DNA of 64,000 bases from Ceratotherium simum simum (Eukaryota; Chordata; Mammalia; Perissodactyla; Rhinocerotidae): positions 6,393,493 through 6,457,492 of the forward strand of contig NW_004454216.1 in the NCBI RefSeq assembly GCF_000283155.1, written 5' to 3'. This document shows, in pieces, positions 58,764 to 64,000 of this stretch (positions are counted from its first letter, which is position 1; each line of letters opens with the position of its first letter). The position numbers and the translations under genes are program-made. The notes beneath the pieces are model-generated. The model saw only the letters and a program-made list of their open reading frames with translations, did no database searches and was not told where the DNA came from.

Positions 58764-58951
58764 GGGCCAGCCCGGGTGGCCTAGTGGTTAAGTTTGGCAT
58801 GCTCCGCTTTAGTGGCCAGGGCTTGGTTCCCGGGCACAGACCTACACCACTCGTCAGTGGCCATGTGATGGCAGCCCACATACAAAAAATAGAAGAAGAT
58901 TGGTGACAGATGTTAGCTCAGGGCAAACCTTCCTCAGGAAAAAAAAAATAT
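58764..58951 (+). mobile_element. ERE SINE
   Basis: 'gggccagcccgggtggccta', 'gtggttaagtttggcatgct', 'ggcttggttcccgggcacag', 'tggcagcccacatacaaaaa', 'agatgttagctcagggcaaa', then an A-run. Diverged more than the copy at 29885; a target duplication is not clear. Confidence 0.93.
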
Positions 58952-58954
58952 ATG

Positions 58955-59700
58955 GTTTATTATTAGGAAGTCTACTAATACAATTAGCCATGTTAATAGA
59001 TCAAAGAAGAAAAAAATATAATGCACAAAAGACATTTGAAAAAATTCAGGCTACATTCTATCACAGTGTAACCAATTGGGGATTAATATTGGGAAGAAAA
59101 TATTAAAATCATATCTCTGTGTAAATTAAACTCTTAAAATCCATTTTTGAATTAAGGAGAGATTACAGAATTTATAGAAAATAAGCACATGTGGGTATAG
59201 AGAGAGCAGTGCTCAGAGGAAAATCCATAGCTTTAAATACTAATATTATGGGAAAAAATAATTATAAACATGGTAGCATTCATCTTAGGAAGTCAGTTAA
59301 AAGAAAACAAAACAAATCTGCAAGGCAGAAAGAATTGATAAAAATAAAATAAAAAATTAATGAATTAGAAAACAAAAAGGAGACACTAATAAATCAAAGA
59401 GTTGGGTTTTTCAAAGAGAATAACAAACAATAAATAAACATCACATGATTGAATTACTAAATGAGAAAGCCCACAAATGCACAAAATTAGAAATACAAAA
59501 GGGAAAGTAACCAAAGAAATAGCGGAAATTAAAATAATTATAACGAATACATATAAATTTGAGAAATTTTGGACACAAGGGATGATTTCTAGGTAAATAT
59601 AAATTACCATAAGAGATCCAAGAGAAGTAGAAAGGAATTTAGGAAGTTTTAAGGCTACCACTAAATAAATAATTAAAGTGCGTGTGTATTTGCTAAATGA
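58955..59700 (+). mobile_element. Fossil L1 ORF2 pieces, sense, out of order
   Basis: 58975-59070 resembles a late part of ORF2 ('atagatcaaagaagaaaaaa', 'acatttgaaaaaattcaggc'). 59200-59700 resembles an earlier part ('agcagtgctcagaggaaaat', 'ccatagctttaaatact', 'aattaatgaattagaaaaca', 'aatcaaagagttgggttttt', 'ttgagaaattttggacacaa'). The order is reversed relative to L1, so two insertions or a rearrangement are involved. The minus-strand frame at 59386-59709 is an antisense shadow. Confidence 0.75.
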
Positions 59701-60322
59701 ATGGATCAACTTTGTGACGAGTCCATTCTTTTCTTCTTATCTCTTCTTAGAGTGTCCCCAGCTCTTTCCATTAGCACTGAGTAGTCAAGAATAGACTCTG
59801 CTGGAGCTTCTGTTCTTTTTGCAATCAGACGTCTTGTCTCATTGCTTTGCTTCACTGAGTTGTGGGGAGCTGTGGAGAGGGGCAGATAGTCTCTGTGTCC
59901 TTCACTCAGGTTTCTTCTGCCTCAAAGGCCTGCCGCCTGAGGGGGTTAGGGCTGAGAGAATAATGAAGGAGCCCTGGTTTCTAGGCTTGAGTCTTCTACT
60001 GTTTTCTGATAATATGTAACAATTACATACATTGCTTTATGGCTTTATTTTTTTAATCTCTCAATTGAGAGATTTGGACGAGATTCACGGTTCATATTCT
60101 TTTCTCAGAAAAGTGTATCCATCCACAAAATTTCGAGGCTTCACAGTCTTCCTAAACCTCCCCACTCCCCACCTGGAGTTCTAGAACCATGCACTAGATA
60201 ATTCTGAATTGCTTCAGCTCTAACATTTTACAGCCTCAGGGACATCATAGTTTTAAACTAAACACAGACCTCGGATGGAATGCTCTTCACTATGAAAAGC
60301 AGAACATGGCGATCACTATTAG
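59701..60322. other. No recognised gene or repeat
   Basis: Mixed unique-looking sequence; the + strand frame at 59819-60019 has no recognisable family. Confidence 0.4.
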
Positions 60323-60512
60323 ACTCTGCCTTGGGCAAGTTACTTAACCTCTCTGTGCCTCAGTTTCCTCATCTGTAAAATGGAGGAAGTGATAATACTC
60401 CCTTTGTAGGGTTGTTGTGAGGATTAAATGAGTCCATCCATAGAAAGCTCTTGGAAGATTGTCTAGCACATATCAAGCTCTCCACAAGTATGAATTGTTA
60501 CTAACGTCTCTT
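60323..60512 (+). mobile_element. MIR SINE, best conserved in window
   Basis: 'ttgggcaagttacttaacct', 'ctctgtgcctcagtttcctc', 'atctgtaaaatggaggaagt', 'agggttgttgtgaggattaa', 'atgagtccatccatagaaag', 'cacatatcaagctctccaca'. The central 50 bases are almost consensus. Confidence 0.92.
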
Positions 60513-63500
60513 ACTAGCTGTGAAGTATCTTAGCACAAAGATAAACACACACCACTTGTCTAAATCTACTCATTGTGAAAAATCCCTGTTCATATTTTGG
60601 TCCTGGCTGAAATAGCACCTTTCCCCTTGTGAACGTATGATTGGATCCATTGCTCTGCTGTTAACTAGTAGTCGTGAGCTTCTTTAAATGCAGGATGCTC
60701 TAGGAGAAGCCTCTTGATTTTAGAATTAACTTCCTTAATTTGGGGCTGTTTACAAAGCATATATCTCATCAGTAGAGGAAGTGATTAAATTAAACTAGGG
60801 ATTAACCTCATCCTAAATAGGGAATTATTTTTTCATACTTTCTTTGTTTTTGTAAGGTTTTTTATGTATGTATATATAATCTATGACCTAAGGACAACCA
60901 CTTTCTTTGAAAACTACAATAAAATGAAAAATATAAAATTATGACTTTATTTAACTATGCTTAGCATATATTGTTTTCTTTGAGTGGCATTTAAAATTGA
61001 AAGATTATTGAGGAAAAACGAACAGTATTTTGATATTTTAGCATATAAATATCAACTGTCAATTAAAAAACAAAAACACAAAAATTAATATATACAGTTT
61101 CAGGTAAGAAGTATCATTTGCTTTGCCTTTATCCTCATTGGTAGAAAGCATTTTGGTGATTTACTCCTGGTCATAGAGAAAGTGTATCCAAGGTACAGTT
61201 AAGTTTCAAAATACTGAACTGGCTTACATGGAGCCAATTTTATCTCACATTTGTAAACAGTTGTATAGAACAGAGTTACATAAAGTACCAAAGGCTGCCT
61301 TGGTGTATATTGAAGATAAAAGCCAAGGTTCTTACACTTAAAAGAAATGTTGATTTATGTTGAATTTCAAAGGAAATGATTAGATTATCCATGTTGCCTA
61401 GTTATCACAATTGTCTCATGTGCTCTGACCTTAGTATATTTTTTAAAAAACAGTTAGTGCTTTCCTAAGGAACCAGGGACCATCTTGATACTTACCATTT
61501 TTACATTTTTATATCAAATTTAATATTTTGAAAATGTATGAACCCAACATGACTACTTTCTCTACAGGTTTTATGTTGGGCTGGTGCCATCTGTGGTTCT
61601 GAAGCCAAGTGTTCTGTTGGGGCAGAATAATCAAATCAAAGTTAATGGGGTGACCATCTAAGCAGGGCTCTTTGTCATTAAGGTCCACTCTTGTGATAGT
61701 AGCGCATTATCCTGCTGATTGGATTTGTAGGAAGGCATCCACCTGTGGCCCACATTGGCAGAGAAGAGACTTACTGCAGAGGCAGTGCTGGCGAAGTAGG
61801 AGGTAGCCGTCCTGGGCAGCAGATTCTTTTGCTGGAAAGCCAAAGCGTGCTGGACAGAAGAAGCAATATTAGTAGATGGGTGATTCACACATTATTTGGT
61901 TGATTTAGGTCCCAAAGTAAAGCAACCAAAAGCAGAGGAAACTAGATTATTAAAGAGGAATGACTGGTCTTGAGCAGGGGAAAAGCAAGGACATGTAGAG
62001 ACATAGCAGATGATCAGACAAAATTTAAGCACGTAGAGCCCTTTACTTCCATCTCAGGAATGATTTTGTCTGTTTGGATGAGAGCTATTGTAAGAATTTC
62101 CATGTCTGTTGGGGGCACTGAGGTTCTCACAGACTATGGTAAACACGATTTGGCTCACACGCTCTTGTAATCAGGCTGACTTGCACTGAAACAGAGAGTT
62201 CTCTATAGCAGTGCCAGGCCTCTAGCAGTACCAACTGTTAAATAATAAACAGGCCCTGTTTGTTGGCAGCCTCTTCCCCTCCCGCCAACATGGAGTGCCC
62301 ATTCTCTGGGTTTACCTGCCTGCATGTGTTCAGACACTCAGAACAGTGTGCGTGTTGTGTGAGGTGGTGGTGGCGTGGAGGCATCAGTCTACATCTAATC
62401 TGCTTAGTTTATTATTCTCCCAGGACCTCGGGTGAGCTAGCAAACATGCAGGGCACTGGCAGCCCGAACAATGGCTATGCTGTCATGCTAGATAATGTTA
62501 CAGGCTTTGCAGAGTGCACTGGCTAATTGTTTTTTCTTAGGTTCATTTTCTCTTCATAATCTTTCTCTTCCTTTCATTGGTTTGAAGGGAGTGGGGTTAG
62601 GAAGTGTGAGAGGGGTTCTGCCACTTCGCTACTTTACTTCCGGGAAGTTAGAAAGTATTTGTGTTGATTGTTGTATTTTAATGGAGGAGGTATGTGGTTT
62701 ATTCACATCAATAGTGAGTCAGACATTCAGTCAATCAACAAATACTTACTGAAGACCCACAGGGTACATAGAACCCTAGACCAGAGGCTTGAATTTAACT
62801 CATTGTGTTTATTTACTGTGTTCCTCTACAACTGCTGGAGTGAGGTCAGAGTTTTCCCTCAGATTCCAGGGACCAAATGACTGCAGCAGATACTGGAAGA
62901 ACAGTTCAGTTAAGAGCCACGCCGGAAACACGTACACACTAAAACCTCAGAAGAAAACGATTCCTAAAAGTCCTCTATTTGACCGTGGAGAATTTTTCCC
63001 ATTCATTAGACCCAGGAAAAAGACCCTTGGTTATCTCAGTTTTATATTGCTTTTTTAGACAAAGGAGTCTGGTATGCCTCACAGATGCAATGGTCAAAAA
63101 TACTCTCTTAATTCCCATAAACCCTCTCCAACCCCTGACTCTCAGCAAAGCCCAAGGTAAATAGGCCATGACACCAGTCTCTAGGAGGAGGCTTTTCATT
63201 GATCAGTGTAAATGAGGCACATTCCAAGTAGGGTGATCAGGGGCATGTGGTAGTAGGAGAAAGGTTTTTGAAGCAAAAAGACTGGTTTTTCTAGTGCACT
63301 AATTCTAAAGGCAGTGCCCCAACTTTCACATAATGACAGTATCCCCAGAGTAAGTTTCTACCAGGATGACCACTATGAAAAATAGCCCTTATTGGAGATC
63401 TATGTTATAATACACTTGTTTAAAAAACTCAGTAGCATCCCTTTATAACAATGGCTTCCACATGATGAAGCTATCCTTTGGTTAGAATACTAAAACTATT

Positions 63501-63922
63501 TGCTTGAGCGAAATGAAACTTGTCCTCTTTCAGATCACTAAATATGCTTTTGACTGTGGGGTAATCATTCAGTTTCTTGGACTAGCATATTTTTAGTTCA
63601 AGAGGACATATTTAAATTAAGAACTCTGGTGACAGCTCAGGGAGTATTGCAGAAAGTTTGGATAGTAATCTCATATTCAGCCTAACTTTCCCTAAGTTCA
63701 TGCCTCGATGGTGTGTAATGGATACATTTGTGATGATGTTATTTTCCTTTTATGGGGAATGCAAGGTCCTATCTTCTCGTTATCTTTTAAGAAAAATTTG
63801 GCTGATTTATAGTGTCAAAATTAGTTTAAAAAATTCAGGCAGTCTTGAATTCACTCAGGATAGTCCACAAATAAGCTGGTGGTAAAATTCATAGGGAAAC
63901 AATCATTTAAAAAGCAACAGCA
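60513..63922. other. 3.4 kb with no recognised gene or repeat
   Basis: AT-rich to 61500, then more mixed. Many short overlapping frames at 61658-63199 on both strands have no recognised family. A fair acceptor at 61568 is followed by 30 open codons to a stop at 61661, but no gene model supports it. A 'ggtggtggtggcgtgg' patch lies at 62363-62378. Confidence 0.4.
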
Positions 63923-64000
63923 GGCTGGCCGCATGGCTTAGTGGTTAAGTGTGTGCGCTCCGCTACTGGCAGCCCGGGTTCAGATCCTGGTTGAGCACTG
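63923..64000 (+). mobile_element. ERE SINE, cut by the window end
   Basis: 'ggctggccgcatggcttagt', 'ggttaagtgtgtgcgctccg', 'ctactggcagcccgggttca', 'gatcctggttgagcactg' are the first ~78 bases of an ERE. The rest lies outside. Confidence 0.93.

Noticed and set aside
59386..59709. 107-codon open frame on -, membrane-like
   Set aside because: Antisense shadow of the sense L1 ORF2 fragment.

Overview
This window looks like ordinary nuclear DNA from an odd-toed ungulate, most likely a horse or another equid. The diagnostic signal is seven copies of the tRNA-derived equine SINE (ERE). They share a head near 'ggggctggcccagtggc', a middle near 'ggttcggatccc', and a tail with 'ttagctcagggc' and 'cttcctc' followed by an A-run. 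The older repeat background (MIR, L2, fossil L1) is shared by all placental mammals. The base composition is AT-rich, CpG is sparse, and I see no CpG island.

I cannot support any protein-coding gene. No reading frame is long or recognisable. The longest open stretches are antisense to L1 ORF2 (about 1365-1793 and 59386-59709) or low-complexity or unrecognised sequence. Three short segments on the + strand (13062-13107, 36746-36818, 48061-48106) carry good splice acceptor and donor sequences, and each has one open frame. They could be exons of a long gene or lncRNA that crosses the window, or they could be chance. The window is therefore either a large intron or intergenic DNA.

Layout. 1-5.7 kb is a dense repeat block: a sense L1 fragment, a MIR split by an ERE, a roughly 4.4-kb antisense L1 fossil broken by three EREs, then an L2 tail. 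5.7-17.9 kb is mostly anonymous sequence with old MIR and L2 pieces, a reverse L1 3' end (11.6-12.2 kb) and CT-rich microsatellites. 17.9-24.5 kb holds two copies of an old ~420-bp family around a 2.4-kb stretch with no recognised repeat. 28.0-31.0 kb holds two more reverse L1 3' ends flanking the best preserved ERE, which has a perfect 14-bp target duplication. 35-44 kb is mixed; its highlights are a three-copy 25-bp tandem array with octamer-like motifs and a three-layer nested insertion (a MIR interrupted by a ~570-bp repeat and by a second MIR). 44-53 kb is the least repetitive part. It contains a 140-bp purine tract and then about 2 kb of repeat-free sequence rich in homeodomain-type AT motifs, which is the best candidate here for a conserved regulatory element. 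53-61 kb returns to MIR and sense L1 fragments. 61-64 kb is anonymous and ends in a truncated ERE.

Repeat names come from remembered family consensus features, not from a database search. Boundaries are approximate unless target-site duplications are given.
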